This document shows positions 7,633-15,830 of a stretch of 41,083 nt of DNA, one piece after another. Position 1 is the first letter of the stretch. Each line of letters opens with the position of its first letter. Both the position numbers and the translations under genes were made by a program. Below the pieces are notes generated by a model. The model was not told where the DNA came from, made no database searches, and saw only the letters and a program-made list of their open reading frames with translations. This stretch comes from Cuspidothrix issatschenkoi CHARLIE-1 (GTDB lineage: Bacteria; Cyanobacteriota; Cyanobacteriia; Cyanobacteriales; Nostocaceae): NCBI RefSeq assembly GCF_002934005.1, contig NZ_PGEM01000075.1:1-41083 (forward strand). The letters run 5' to 3'.

Positions 7633-7740
7633 TTATATAGCAATCCTAAATAAGATATGAACACCTTTTCTCTATACCTCTGCGTCTGGAGCGGTTCGTT
7701 TTAAAAATCCGTTCATAAATCAAATAGGATTGCTATATAA
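7633..7740. mobile_element. MITE-like element, 108 bp
   Basis: TTATATAGCAATCCTA at 7633-7648 is a perfect inverted match to 7725-7740, and the similarity continues inward imperfectly (ATATGAAC against GTTCATAA). It lies between two convergent genes. No coding capacity. Confidence 0.7.
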
Positions 7741-7744
7741 CTCA

Positions 7745-10700
7745 TCACTCTATGGGAAAACCAGGAATAATTATATCAATTTCCTGCATTAGGTTTAAAG
7801 TTTCTGTTAAAGCAATGACAATTTTTTGATAGTGGTTAATTTCCTCTATAGATAATTCTCGTTTGGCGTTTTTTCTATCTTTTAGCCATTTATCTAATAC
7901 CTGATATCCACCAATCTTAAATTCCCAGATATGTGGGGGAATATCTGTAAAATAACTCTGTTTATTAATATAAACCTTTTGGAATTCTGAATTATAGGTA
8001 ACTTCCCTAACTTGATTATCTCCTATTCCTTGATAGGTTGTAATTAAATTATTGAATATATCTGATTTCATTAAATGTAAATTAACTAATTTTTCTCCTT
8101 TGATAGCTAATGAGTTAAATAGGTTTTCGTTACTGGTTAAGGGAAGACGGGGAAAATCTATTTTCAGAAATTCAGCGTAGCGAGTGCGATAAGTGGGACT
8201 GTGAAATATTGCATAAGCATAGTAAAATATTTGTTCAGGTGTGGGTATTTTACCAAGTTTAGTTTTGATAGCTTCTAAGAATTTTGGGGATAAATTAGGG
8301 GTTTTTTCTAGGAAAAGGTTAGTTTGTTCATTTTCTGTATTTGGATAAGTGTAAAGAGGAAAAACATAAGTTGCTTCTCTACTTTTCAATGAAACAGCAC
8401 AATGTTCTGTTAAAGTTTCCGAACAAAATATATGATAAAAACCTGGTTCAACTTGTTGACGACATGAAAGTAAAGCAATGTTATTACCTTTTAATAAATG
8501 TGTCATTAATTCTTTACGACTATCACCTCTTTCAATAATCCTAGGGTTATAATAAACCCAACGATTATCAAATGGCCGATAAGCATATAATAATATATTT
8601 GATTCAACTTCATTTTCTTGGATATTTAACTTAGCTTTTTCTAAAGTCCAATATTCTGTATCTTTGATATTGTACTTTTCTTTTAATTCTTCTAAGTTAG
8701 TGTTTGTAGCAATATCATGAAAACGATTTATTAATTGTTCCCTATCATATTCAACACATACATTATCTCTTCTAGTTTTCACTCCTGCGGCATAAATGGA
8801 AAAAATATCAGTAATACTTAACTCTCTTTTATATTCATCTTCATAATCAAGATTTTTAGGTGCCAAAAAGTAATTAGGTGCAGTTGGTTTTACCTCTATC
8901 CAATCAACATTATCTAAACTTGCAGATTCCAAAAATTTATATTTATCCTCACGACTTCCCCAAACATCATAATATAATACCTTAGCCATTTCCTTAATCC
9001 CATCTCTGGATTTATAAGCAGTAAAACCATAATCAGGTTTACTTTTTTCCCGCACAGCAATTAAAATGGCTACACCTTGTTGAATATCAAAAACATTTTG
9101 ATCAATATTACCATCTGGAGTAGTTTCCTTTAATAAAGAATTACCATGTAAATCCATGATATATAAAGTATCAAAATATTTTAATAATTCCTCCCTCATT
9201 CCCCGATGAATTAAACCATTAACATAGGAATGATTAGTAATAAAACCAATAATACCCGCATTGTGACTATTATTTTCTATTTGATATTGAGCAAATCTAA
9301 TAAATTTAATATAATCATCATCCAAAGGTTGAATATTTTTCTCTCCTTCTAATCTTACTCTACCTTTATATAATTCTAAAAGTTCCCCAATGTGGGTTAA
9401 TTCCGTAATAGTTTTACCTGCTTTACCAGTTTTATAAATTCTATCCCAAACTAAACCAGTATAGTCCACATCTGCTAAATATTTTTCATCTTGATTTAAG
9501 ATTCTTTTACGTTTACTAGCATTTTGAGAACTGACAGAATAGGGAGGATTTCCTAATACTACAGTAATGGGAATTTCTGTTTTTACCTTTGCTGCTTGAC
9601 TGGATTCTTCCGCGATAATTTGGGTAATTCCAGATATTAAATCACCTTGTTTTATCCCTTCTTCCAAAGCATTAGTTAAATATATTTTTAATCTTTCATT
9701 TGGGGCAAATTTATATTTTAAATATCCCAGTAATACACCTATTTTTAAATGTGCTATGGTATAAGGAGTCATTAATAACTCAAAACCAAAAAGACGATTT
9801 AAAAGTTCTGTATCTCTTAATAAATTTTCCCAACTACGAACATCATATTTAGCAAAATTATCACGAATTTGTTGAATAACTGCATATAAAAATGTTCCTG
9901 TTCCTGTGGCCGGATCAAGAATTGTTACCCTTCTATTTCCTAAACCATATTCTAAATCAAAGATTGTTCTATCTACTAAAATATCATTCACAGCACCCAC
10001 GATAAATTTAACCACAGGTTCAGGAGTATAATAAACTCCGCGACTTTTTCTTAATGATGCTTGATAAGCAGCTAAAAATGTTTCATAAAAGTGAATTACT
10101 GGGTCTTCTGTGCGGGTTTCTCGACCAAAATTTTCTAAAATATTGGTCATATCTATTCTGTTAAATAACTCAATTAAATTCTCAATAGATTTGTGAATTT
10201 TACTAACGCTACCAGTTCCTAAAACTAAATCAAATAAACCTTTTAAAAAAGGGATTCTATCACTAATATAAATACTAGCTGTAGTGCGATTAAATGCAAA
10301 TTCTTCAGGGTTTTCTGTATGACCAATTTTTGCAGTAAATAACCCATAGGCAATAGTTTGGGCGTACATATCCGCAAATTTATCATTATCTGTATCTAAC
10401 AATAGTAATTTTTTAAAGGTTTCTTTGAGGCGATTTAATTCTTCCGTAGGATCTTCTATGACTAAAGATAATTCAATGGCATTTCTAATAGTTTTAGTAT
10501 AAGCAGCCATTTCTTTAGCTAAATCATAATAATTATTAATATCATTAGCCTTTTGATTCAGAAATGATTGTAATAATTCTGTGATCGGTTTTAAATCATC
10601 AACTAGAGTAATTTCTCCTTGTTCTAAGGTAGCTAATTCAGCAGTTTTTTCACATTCCCCATCTACATACCAACGGAATTGTAGGTAATTAGTTAAGATG

Positions 10701-10993
10701 AAGTTATAACCTATATTCGATTCTAAATAACGTTTAATTTGCTGTTCATTTTGTTTGTCTAATTTAGTAATGTTGATATTAATATCTTTAGCTTCTATAT
10801 ATCCCACAACACGCTCATTTTTTCTGATAGTTAAATCAGGTATTCCTGCTTGATTACCTTTTTCTTCTACTATGGTATTAATGCCAATTTCTAACCCTTC
10901 TATTAAACTTTGTAAACTGGAATAGTGACTACGTTCTCCACCGTGTTTAATATTTTTTTGTAGGTTTTGGATGTAGTTATTAAAGTTAAACAT
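7745..10993 (-). CDS. Single-chain restriction-modification enzyme (N6-adenine methyltransferase with PD-(D/E)XK nuclease)
   Basis: A 1082-residue fused restriction-modification protein. The N-terminus has a PD-(D/E)XK nuclease core: Asp53 in GIPDLTI and Glu67-x-Lys69 in GYIEAKD. A helical linker follows. The methyltransferase shows the family motif RGVYYTPEPVV (319-329), the AdoMet site DPATGTGTF (360-368) and the catalytic NPPY (482-485) of gamma-class N6-adenine methylases. The ~450-residue C-terminus should be the target-recognition domain and resembles that of type ISP enzymes. No helicase/translocase motif lies between nuclease and methylase, so the layout is type IIG/IIL rather than ISP. 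All motifs are intact and the frame is unbroken. It stands alone, with no separate specificity subunit. It is more AT-rich than ffh next to it, consistent with horizontal gain. Confidence 0.88.
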   Translation of the reverse strand: MFNFNNYIQNLQKNIKHGGERSHYSSLQSLIEGLEIGINTIVEEKGNQAGIPDLTIRKNERVVGYIEAKDININITKLDKQNEQQIKRYLESNIGYNFILTNYLQFRWYVDGECEKTAELATLEQGEITLVDDLKPITELLQSFLNQKANDINNYYDLAKEMAAYTKTIRNAIELSLVIEDPTEELNRLKETFKKLLLLDTDNDKFADMYAQTIAYGLFTAKIGHTENPEEFAFNRTTASIYISDRIPFLKGLFDLVLGTGSVSKIHKSIENLIELFNRIDMTNILENFGRETRTEDPVIHFYETFLAAYQASLRKSRGVYYTPEPVVKFIVGAVNDILVDRTIFDLEYGLGNRRVTILDPATGTGTFLYAVIQQIRDNFAKYDVRSWENLLRDTELLNRLFGFELLMTPYTIAHLKIGVLLGYLKYKFAPNERLKIYLTNALEEGIKQGDLISGITQIIAEESSQAAKVKTEIPITVVLGNPPYSVSSQNASKRKRILNQDEKYLADVDYTGLVWDRIYKTGKAGKTITELTHIGELLELYKGRVRLEGEKNIQPLDDDYIKFIRFAQYQIENNSHNAGIIGFITNHSYVNGLIHRGMREELLKYFDTLYIMDLHGNSLLKETTPDGNIDQNVFDIQQGVAILIAVREKSKPDYGFTAYKSRDGIKEMAKVLYYDVWGSREDKYKFLESASLDNVDWIEVKPTAPNYFLAPKNLDYEDEYKRELSITDIFSIYAAGVKTRRDNVCVEYDREQLINRFHDIATNTNLEELKEKYNIKDTEYWTLEKAKLNIQENEVESNILLYAYRPFDNRWVYYNPRIIERGDSRKELMTHLLKGNNIALLSCRQQVEPGFYHIFCSETLTEHCAVSLKSREATYVFPLYTYPNTENEQTNLFLEKTPNLSPKFLEAIKTKLGKIPTPEQIFYYAYAIFHSPTYRTRYAEFLKIDFPRLPLTSNENLFNSLAIKGEKLVNLHLMKSDIFNNLITTYQGIGDNQVREVTYNSEFQKVYINKQSYFTDIPPHIWEFKIGGYQVLDKWLKDRKNAKRELSIEEINHYQKIVIALTETLNLMQEIDIIIPGFPIE

Positions 10994-11140
10994 AGTTGCT
11001 ATTTTTTAGATTATAGACTGTTCAGAATAGCATATATTTGTTCATTTCGCATTGATAAAAACAAAATTTTATTAATCTTAGTAAAAAATTACAATTATAG
11101 ATTTTAGGTAAGAATGCAGCCATAGCAATCATTCATGGAC

Positions 11141-11173
11141 AGATCCCCGACCTCTTAAAGAAGTCGGGGATCT
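11141..11173. repeat. Palindromic repeat GATCCCCGACTTCTT family, copy 2
   Basis: AGATCCCCGACCTCTT pairs with AAGAAGTCGGGGATCT around a two-base loop. The 30 bases before it (CAGCCATAGCAATCATTCAT) resemble the bases before the copy at 18252, so the repeat unit is longer than the hairpin. Confidence 0.75.
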
Positions 11174-11208
11174 AGAATTTGGGATTTACCACCTTTATAT
11201 AAACCAGA

Positions 11209-11319
11209 ACTTAGGCAAAATACCTCTAAAACTCTCTTTATCTTCTTGTCCTTCGTGCCTATGCCTTCGGCACGCTTCGCGAACGTGGTTCATTCTTTCG
11301 TAACTTGTGGGTAAGTCCT
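11209..11319. mobile_element. MITE-like element of the aggacttaggcaaaatacctc family, copy 1
   Basis: It begins ACTTAGGCAAAATACCTC (18 bases identical to the copy at 33060) and ends GTAAGTCCT, the inverted partner. Inside is a small repeat at about 11254-11290 (CCTTCGGCACGCTTCGCGAA) of the type dispersed through Nostocales intergenic DNA. No ORF. Confidence 0.6.
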
Positions 11320-11546
11320 ATTTGTCAAAATTACCCAAAAATCCCTCTTAAATCTTCTTTCTCCGTGTCCTCTGCGGTTCGTTTTTCCTTTCCCACTACG
11401 TAAGAAAAGACTGATTACCAACTAAAACACCTTCAAAATTACGGTTTACCAGATTCATCAGTTGCTAGACTCAGATAAGCTAGTAAAGAAGATCCTTGCA
11501 AACTGAGTAAATATTCTCAACAGACTAACTACGTTATAACTGAATT

Positions 11547-12995
11547 ATGTTTGATGCACTATCTGACCGTTTAGAGTCCGCCTGGAAAAAACTGCGAGGA
11601 CAGGATAAAATCTCCCAATCCAATATACAAGACGCTTTACGGGAAGTGCGTCGGGCGTTGTTGGAAGCAGATGTCAATCTCCAGGTAGTCAAAGATTTTA
11701 TTAACGAAGTCGAAACCAAAGCCCAGGGGGCTGAAGTTATCGCCGGCGTGCGTCCTGATCAACAATTCATTAAAATTGTTTATGATGAATTAGTGCAAGT
11801 CATGGGGAAAGAAAATGCTCCCCTGGCAGAAGTTGCAGGTAAAACCACCGTTGTATTAATGGCAGGTTTACAAGGTACAGGTAAAACCACAGCCACCGCA
11901 AAATTAGCTTTACATTTACGCAAACAAGAGCGTAGTTGTTTATTAGTGGCTACAGATATCTATCGTCCTGCCGCTATTGACCAGTTAATTACCCTGGGTA
12001 AACAAATTGATGTTCCAGTCTTTGAACTGGGAAGCGATGCTGACCCCGTAGAAATTGCCCGTCAAGGGGTAGAACGCGCCAAAGCCGAAGGCATAAACAC
12101 AGTAATTATTGATACTGCCGGACGCTTGCAAATTGACGAGGATATGATGGCGGAATTAGCCCGCATCAAAGAAACAGTCCAGCCCGATGAAACCCTGTTG
12201 GTTGTGGACGCAATGACCGGGCAAGAGGCAGCAAACCTCACTCGCACCTTCCATGATCAAATCGGCATTACTGGGGCAATCCTGACTAAAATGGATGGAG
12301 ATAGCCGAGGTGGTGCGGCCTTATCTGTGCGGCAAATTTCTGGCGCGCCCATTAAATTTGTCGGTGTGGGGGAAAAAGTCGAGGCACTACAACCGTTTTA
12401 TCCTGAACGGATGGCTTCGCGGATTTTGGGCATGGGGGATGTTCTCACCTTGGTAGAAAAAGCCCAAGAAGAAATAGATTTAGCAGATGCGGAGAAAATG
12501 CAGGAGAAAATCCTGTCAGCAAAATTTGATTTTACTGACTTTCTCAAGCAAATGCGGTTGTTGAAAAACATGGGTTCTCTGGGTGGCATTATCAAAATGA
12601 TTCCAGGGATGAATAAACTTTCTGAGGATCAATTAAAACATGGAGAAACTCAGTTAAAACGCTGTGAAGCCATGATTAACTCCATGACAATTAAAGAACG
12701 CCGTGATCCAGATTTATTGTCTAGTTCGCCTAGTCGCAGAAAAAGAATAGCATCGGGATCTGGTTATAAAGAATCAGATGTGAGTAAATTGGTGTCAGAC
12801 TTTCAAAAAATGCGATCGCTCATGCAGCAAATGGGACAAGGTAGCATTCCCGGTATGCCTGGAATGTTCGGTGGAGGTGGCAATCCTTTAGCCGCAGGAA
12901 ATCGTCCTTCACCTGGCTGGCGTGGCTACCCTGGCGGCGCACCACCAACGAAGAAAAAGAAAGAGAAAAAGAAAAAAGGCTTTGGGACTCTTTAA
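11547..12995 (+). CDS. ffh: Signal recognition particle protein Ffh (SRP54)
   Basis: The 482-residue SRP GTPase that, with SRP RNA, delivers ribosome-nascent chain complexes to FtsY at the membrane. The N domain (1-88) contains REVRRALLEADVNLQVVKDF. The G domain has the P-loop GLQGTGKTT (107-115), DTAGR (189-193) and TKMD (247-250). The M domain starts near residue 300 with the conserved GSLGGIIKMIPGMNK, followed by RRKRIASGSG and a Met/Gly-rich tail (MQQMGQGSIPGMPGMFGGG) that binds signal peptides. It ends in a Lys-rich stretch. Length and motifs are normal, so it is intact. An AAATCCCG...CGGGATTT hairpin (13008-13040) lies 12 bases after the stop. A decayed internal fragment of the same gene is at 15207-15319. 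Confidence 0.97.
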   Translation: MFDALSDRLESAWKKLRGQDKISQSNIQDALREVRRALLEADVNLQVVKDFINEVETKAQGAEVIAGVRPDQQFIKIVYDELVQVMGKENAPLAEVAGKTTVVLMAGLQGTGKTTATAKLALHLRKQERSCLLVATDIYRPAAIDQLITLGKQIDVPVFELGSDADPVEIARQGVERAKAEGINTVIIDTAGRLQIDEDMMAELARIKETVQPDETLLVVDAMTGQEAANLTRTFHDQIGITGAILTKMDGDSRGGAALSVRQISGAPIKFVGVGEKVEALQPFYPERMASRILGMGDVLTLVEKAQEEIDLADAEKMQEKILSAKFDFTDFLKQMRLLKNMGSLGGIIKMIPGMNKLSEDQLKHGETQLKRCEAMINSMTIKERRDPDLLSSSPSRRKRIASGSGYKESDVSKLVSDFQKMRSLMQQMGQGSIPGMPGMFGGGGNPLAAGNRPSPGWRGYPGGAPPTKKKKEKKKKGFGTL

Positions 12996-13007
12996 AATTT
13001 AAGCACA

Positions 13008-13040
13008 AAATCCCGGATTTATTCCATAAATTCGGGATTT
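13008..13040 (+). terminator. Hairpin after ffh, probable terminator
   Basis: AAATCCCG (13008-13015) pairs with CGGGATTT (13033-13040), and the inner TTTAT/ATAAA also pairs. There is no T-run, so strength is uncertain. Confidence 0.5.
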
Positions 13041-13094
13041 CCTAAAGGCAAGAACTACGGTGTTTGTTCAGAGTCTCAAAAATGCAAAGCGATC

Positions 13095-13200
13095 GCAAAT
13101 CACTATAATTGTTAATATATTCATCAGTGTCACTGCTTGTGTTCAAAACTTTATTTACCTCTAGTAAAATCGAGATTCAGATATGGTACTTATCTAAACT
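13095..13200 (+). pseudogene. Relic of a Uma2 gene leader and start
   Basis: The stretch is a diverged copy of the 5' leader of the Uma2 gene at 6828: shared blocks are ATCACTATAATT, ATTCATCAGT, CACTGCT, AAAACTTTATTTA and GAGATTCAGATATGGTAC, in the same order and spacing. After the copied ATG (13183) the frame stops at the fifth codon. It points to a second Uma2 gene of that subfamily whose body was lost. Confidence 0.65.
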
Positions 13201-13322
13201 TTGGTAACCAATCAAAACCTTATTAGCAAACGACTTTACTATGCCTATCTCTAGTCTTCAAAAATCATTAATTCAACCCTGATTGGTGACAATTTCATTT
13301 TCTGCAAAATTCGAGCAAATTT

Positions 13323-14006
13323 ATGATATCTACTACTGCAATTTCTCCCATTTTAACTATTCCTCCCCTAGAAAACGGCGACAAATTAACCCGTCATGAA
13401 TTTGAACGGCGTTATCATGCCATGCCGAATTTGAAAAAAGCCGAATTAATTGAAGGAGTAGTTTACGTGGCATCACCATTAAGAATCAAAAGTCATGGAG
13501 AACCCCATGCTTATATTATGACTTGGCTGGGAGTTTATAAAGCAGCTACACCGGGCATAGGTTTCGCCGATAATGCCACAGTGCTAATAGATACAGATAA
13601 CGAACCACAACCGGATGCTTTATTAAGAATTGAAACAGGAGGACAATCAAGAATAAATAAAGATGATTATGTGGAAGGTGCGCCAGAATTAATAGTAGAA
13701 ATTGCTGCTTCTAGTGCTTCCTATGATTTACATGAAAAACTCAAAGTTTATCGTCGTAATCAAGTCCAAGAATATTTAATCTGGCGAGTTTATGACCATC
13801 AATTTGATTGGTTTAGGTTACAACAAGGGGAGTATATTCAACTTCAACCCAATGCAGATAATATAATTTGTTCCCAAATATTCCCCGGTTTATGGTTAGA
13901 TAAAATAGCATTATTAGGAGGAGATTTAGGAAAAGTATTAGCTGTTTTGCAGCAGGGTTTAGCAAGTCCAGAACATGAGAATTTTATTAGTAGATTATCT
14001 AGTTAG
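13323..14006 (+). CDS. Uma2-family (DUF820) nuclease-like protein
   Basis: A second Uma2/DUF820 protein, 227 residues, from another subfamily than the one at 6828. It opens with a Ser/Thr/Pro-rich tail and the typical LTRHEFERRYHAMP segment, followed by KKAELIEGVVYVASPL. Putative PD-(D/E)XK residues lie in EPQPDALLRIE (around residue 100) and in ELIVEIAASSASYDLHEKL (around 123-141), with the Lys and Tyr of KLKVYRRNQVQEYLIWRVYD also typical. The frame is complete. Its substrate and role are unknown; cyanobacterial genomes hold dozens of these, often next to mobile DNA. Here it sits at the head of the decayed stretch between ffh and rpsP. Confidence 0.85.
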   Translation: MISTTAISPILTIPPLENGDKLTRHEFERRYHAMPNLKKAELIEGVVYVASPLRIKSHGEPHAYIMTWLGVYKAATPGIGFADNATVLIDTDNEPQPDALLRIETGGQSRINKDDYVEGAPELIVEIAASSASYDLHEKLKVYRRNQVQEYLIWRVYDHQFDWFRLQQGEYIQLQPNADNIICSQIFPGLWLDKIALLGGDLGKVLAVLQQGLASPEHENFISRLSS

Positions 14007-14128
14007 TCATTATTGCCTTCTGCTTCCTGCCTGGCTATAACAACAATTTTTAACGCCTACCTACTTAGAATTATGTAATCAATACCAATGGACAGCAACC
14101 GAATAAGACCCTCAATATGGCGAAGATT

Positions 14129-14392
14129 TTATTTTGCACTAATTTGTAATTCAACTCGTTGTCCAAGTACCGCTAAAGTCCTTTCCATTGTAAATAATTT
14201 TGTAGCATGGTGGGGATCTAGAATACGTCTGACTTCCTTTTCATGGATATTAAGAATAGATGCAAGTTCAACTTTACTTATACCCTTCTCACGCATTGCT
14301 AAATATAGTGCAGCTTTTAATGCTGTCTGCGCTGGTACTGCTACTAAATACTCCCCATTTTGGGGTTGTGAACTATGGTAAAACAATCTCAA
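14129..14392 (-). pseudogene. hicB: HicB-type antitoxin, C-terminal HTH part only
   Basis: The 87-codon frame starts at a TTG and encodes the C-terminal half of a HicB antitoxin. VAVPAQTALKAALYLAMREKG leads into a ribbon or helix-turn-helix type DNA-binding segment, ISKVELASILNIHEKEVRRIL, then DPHHATKLFTMERTLAVLGQ. The N-terminal RNase-H-like HicA-binding domain of normal HicB (about 60 residues) is missing. The first ~14 codons instead come from a shifted frame over the old hicA end. The DNA-binding part could still fold if translated from the TTG, but toxin neutralisation should be lost. I call it a deletion derivative rather than a working gene. Confidence 0.7.
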
Positions 14393-14508
14393 AAATACAA
14401 TGTTATGTGGCTTCCTTTACCGCGTTTTTGGTCAACGTAGGCTTCAATACCACGCTCTTTTGCTAACTTTTTGACTTTTCTAATAAACTCACTCCCCTTC
14501 ATAACCAT
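14389..14508 (-). pseudogene. hicA: HicA-type toxin, truncated by a nonsense codon
   Basis: ATG 14508 (or 14502) encodes MKGSEFIRKVKKLAKERGIE then YVDQKRGKGSHITLYF, clearly the N-terminal and catalytic part of HicA, a small dsRBD-fold mRNA interferase; the conserved His of GKGSH is present. A TGA at 14389-14391 stops it at residue 39, where relatives read Gly-Asp-Arg. In the same frame after the TGA the family pattern goes on (DCFTIVHNPKMGSI) to a TAG at 14344. A single base change therefore interrupts it, and a deletion then joins it to the HicB C-terminus. Confidence 0.75.
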
Positions 14509-14617
14509 ATTATCCGACAATTTTATCCGATGGTCAAGGAAAAAACTGTAGTAGATATAGGAATCCGATTTGATAGCCTACTTACTTACCTAATACAGCG
14601 TTTCCCACTCTAATGAA

Positions 14618-15194
14618 GTGAGTCTGCAATTGCAACGAGGAGAACAACCGAAGACCGAAGCAGTGCGGGAAGCAATTTTAAATAGTGCTATTCCCTGTAA
14701 CCCGGAAGAGGTGGAAGAACCAGAACGCTGTTTATTAGGTAAGTTGAATATTCCCGGTGCGTTTCAATTATTGACGGGAGAAATGTTAACTGCTGAATAT
14801 GTTAAACCATCCCAACCGCAAATTAATTTCCAGGTTAATAGCCAAATTCCTCTTAAGAGAACTGAAAATAATGTGATGTTCCTAGAAGCACCACCTAGTA
14901 TTAATGTCAGTAATCAGGTAGAAAAATCCTTAGTTGAAAATTCAATTAGTAGTCAGTTTCCACAAACTTTAGTTTTTTTCTCAAGCTATTTCTACAGGGA
15001 TGCAGCTTGATAGTATTGAAGTGGAAAAAAGTCCTTTCTGTCGGATTAATAGTGATTGTTGGGATGTGAAATTAAAGTTTTTTGACCCGGAAAATGGTCG
15101 CAGAGCTAAAAAGGTGTTTTTGTTTACCATTGATGTTAGTGACAGAATTCCTGTAACTTTAGGACAAATCCGCTCTTGGTCTGTGCGGAAATAA
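14618..15194 (+). pseudogene. PatA/PatG-type subtilisin-like protease relic (deleted, frameshifted)
   Basis: Two frames hold the remains of an S8 protease of the cyanobactin-maturation (PatA/PatG) type. 14618-14980 encodes the end of the protease domain (SLQLQRGEQPKTEAVREAIL, then IPCNPEEVEEPERCLLGKLN, then IPGAFQLLTGE). 15000-15194 encodes the C-terminal domain (LDSIEVEKSPFCRINSDCWD, then VKLKFFDPENGRRAKKV and IPVTLGQIRSWSV). The catalytic triad and most of the region between the two domains are missing. The two pieces are joined by a +1 shift at a run of seven T (14973-14979); with six T the frame would read continuously through QAISTGMQLDSIEV. No other cyanobactin gene is nearby. Family assignment rests on memory of these motifs. 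Confidence 0.7.
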
Positions 15195-15206
15195 GTATGT
15201 AGCTAA

Positions 15207-15319
15207 CGCTATGATAAACAATTTATCAAAATTGTTCATAATGAATTAGTGTATGTAATGGAGAAAAGATTGAGGTACTACAACTGTTTTATCCCGAAAC
15301 GACGGGAGCAGGGATCTGA
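15207..15319 (+). pseudogene. ffh: ffh relic with internal deletion
   Basis: This short stretch matches two separated parts of the intact ffh at 11547. The first part encodes QFIKIVHNELVYVMEK, against QFIKIVYDELVQVMGK (residues 73-88). The second, in another frame, encodes EKIEVLQLFYPE, against EKVEALQPFYPE (276-287). About 560 bases are missing between them. Both edges of the deletion in intact ffh carry GGGGAAA, so loss by microhomology is likely. Confidence 0.8.
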
Positions 15320-15569
15320 GAGTTTGTCCTAAGTGGGCAATTTATAAACAAACCTTTATATTCATAGACAAACGCACAAGATATGACAGAATATCTTTCT
15401 TGTCGACAACTGACAACTGACAACTAAACCAATAGCCATTCATGGCTGGGAAGTGCTAAAATTAGCATCTCAGTGTGGGAAGTTGTGAATATGGATATCA
15501 TAGTCTAGTCACTTCCTCATCAATCAGCTACAAATTTACTACATAGGAACAGGAGAAACAGTTCTCAAC
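15320..15569. promoter_or_regulatory. Leader region of rpsP
   Basis: No ORF. It holds a heptamer run (GACAACT three times, about 15404-15425) and ends in an AGGAG ribosome site (15550-15554) correctly placed for ATG 15570. The rpsP-khpA promoter is presumably here, but no clear -10/-35 pair was identified. Confidence 0.4.
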
Positions 15570-15830
15570 ATGATCAAACTGCGTTTAAAAAGATTTGGCA
15601 AAAAGCGGGAAGCGAGTTACCGGATTATTGCTATTAATAGCCTGACTCGTCGTGACGGTCGCCCCATCGAAGAACTAGGATTTTATAATCCCAGAACCGA
15701 TGAAGTAAAATTAAACGTCCCCGCCATTGTCAAGCGACTACAACAAGGCGCTCAACCTACCGATACAGTTCGTAGTATCCTCGTAAAAGCTAACGTTTTT
15801 GAACAGGTCAGTGCAACAGCCGCATCATAA
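15570..15830 (+). CDS. rpsP: 30S ribosomal protein S16
   Basis: The 86-residue small-subunit protein S16, needed for 30S assembly. It has the full family pattern: [20 protein letters not shown], then [16 protein letters not shown] and a C-terminal [18 protein letters not shown]. Length is normal. An AGGAG Shine-Dalgarno lies about 15 bases upstream of the ATG. It is followed with overlap by khpA, the same order as in the ffh-rpsP-ylqC cluster of Bacillus. This makes it likely that ffh once lay directly upstream before the 2.5 kb of relic DNA accumulated between them. Confidence 0.97.
   Translation: MIKLRLKRFGKKREASYRIIAINSLTRRDGRPIEELGFYNPRTDEVKLNVPAIVKRLQQGAQPTDTVRSILVKANVFEQVSATAAS

Noticed and set aside
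14088-14466. Plus-strand frames over the hicAB region
   Set aside because: They are shadows of the minus-strand hicB and hicA remnants.
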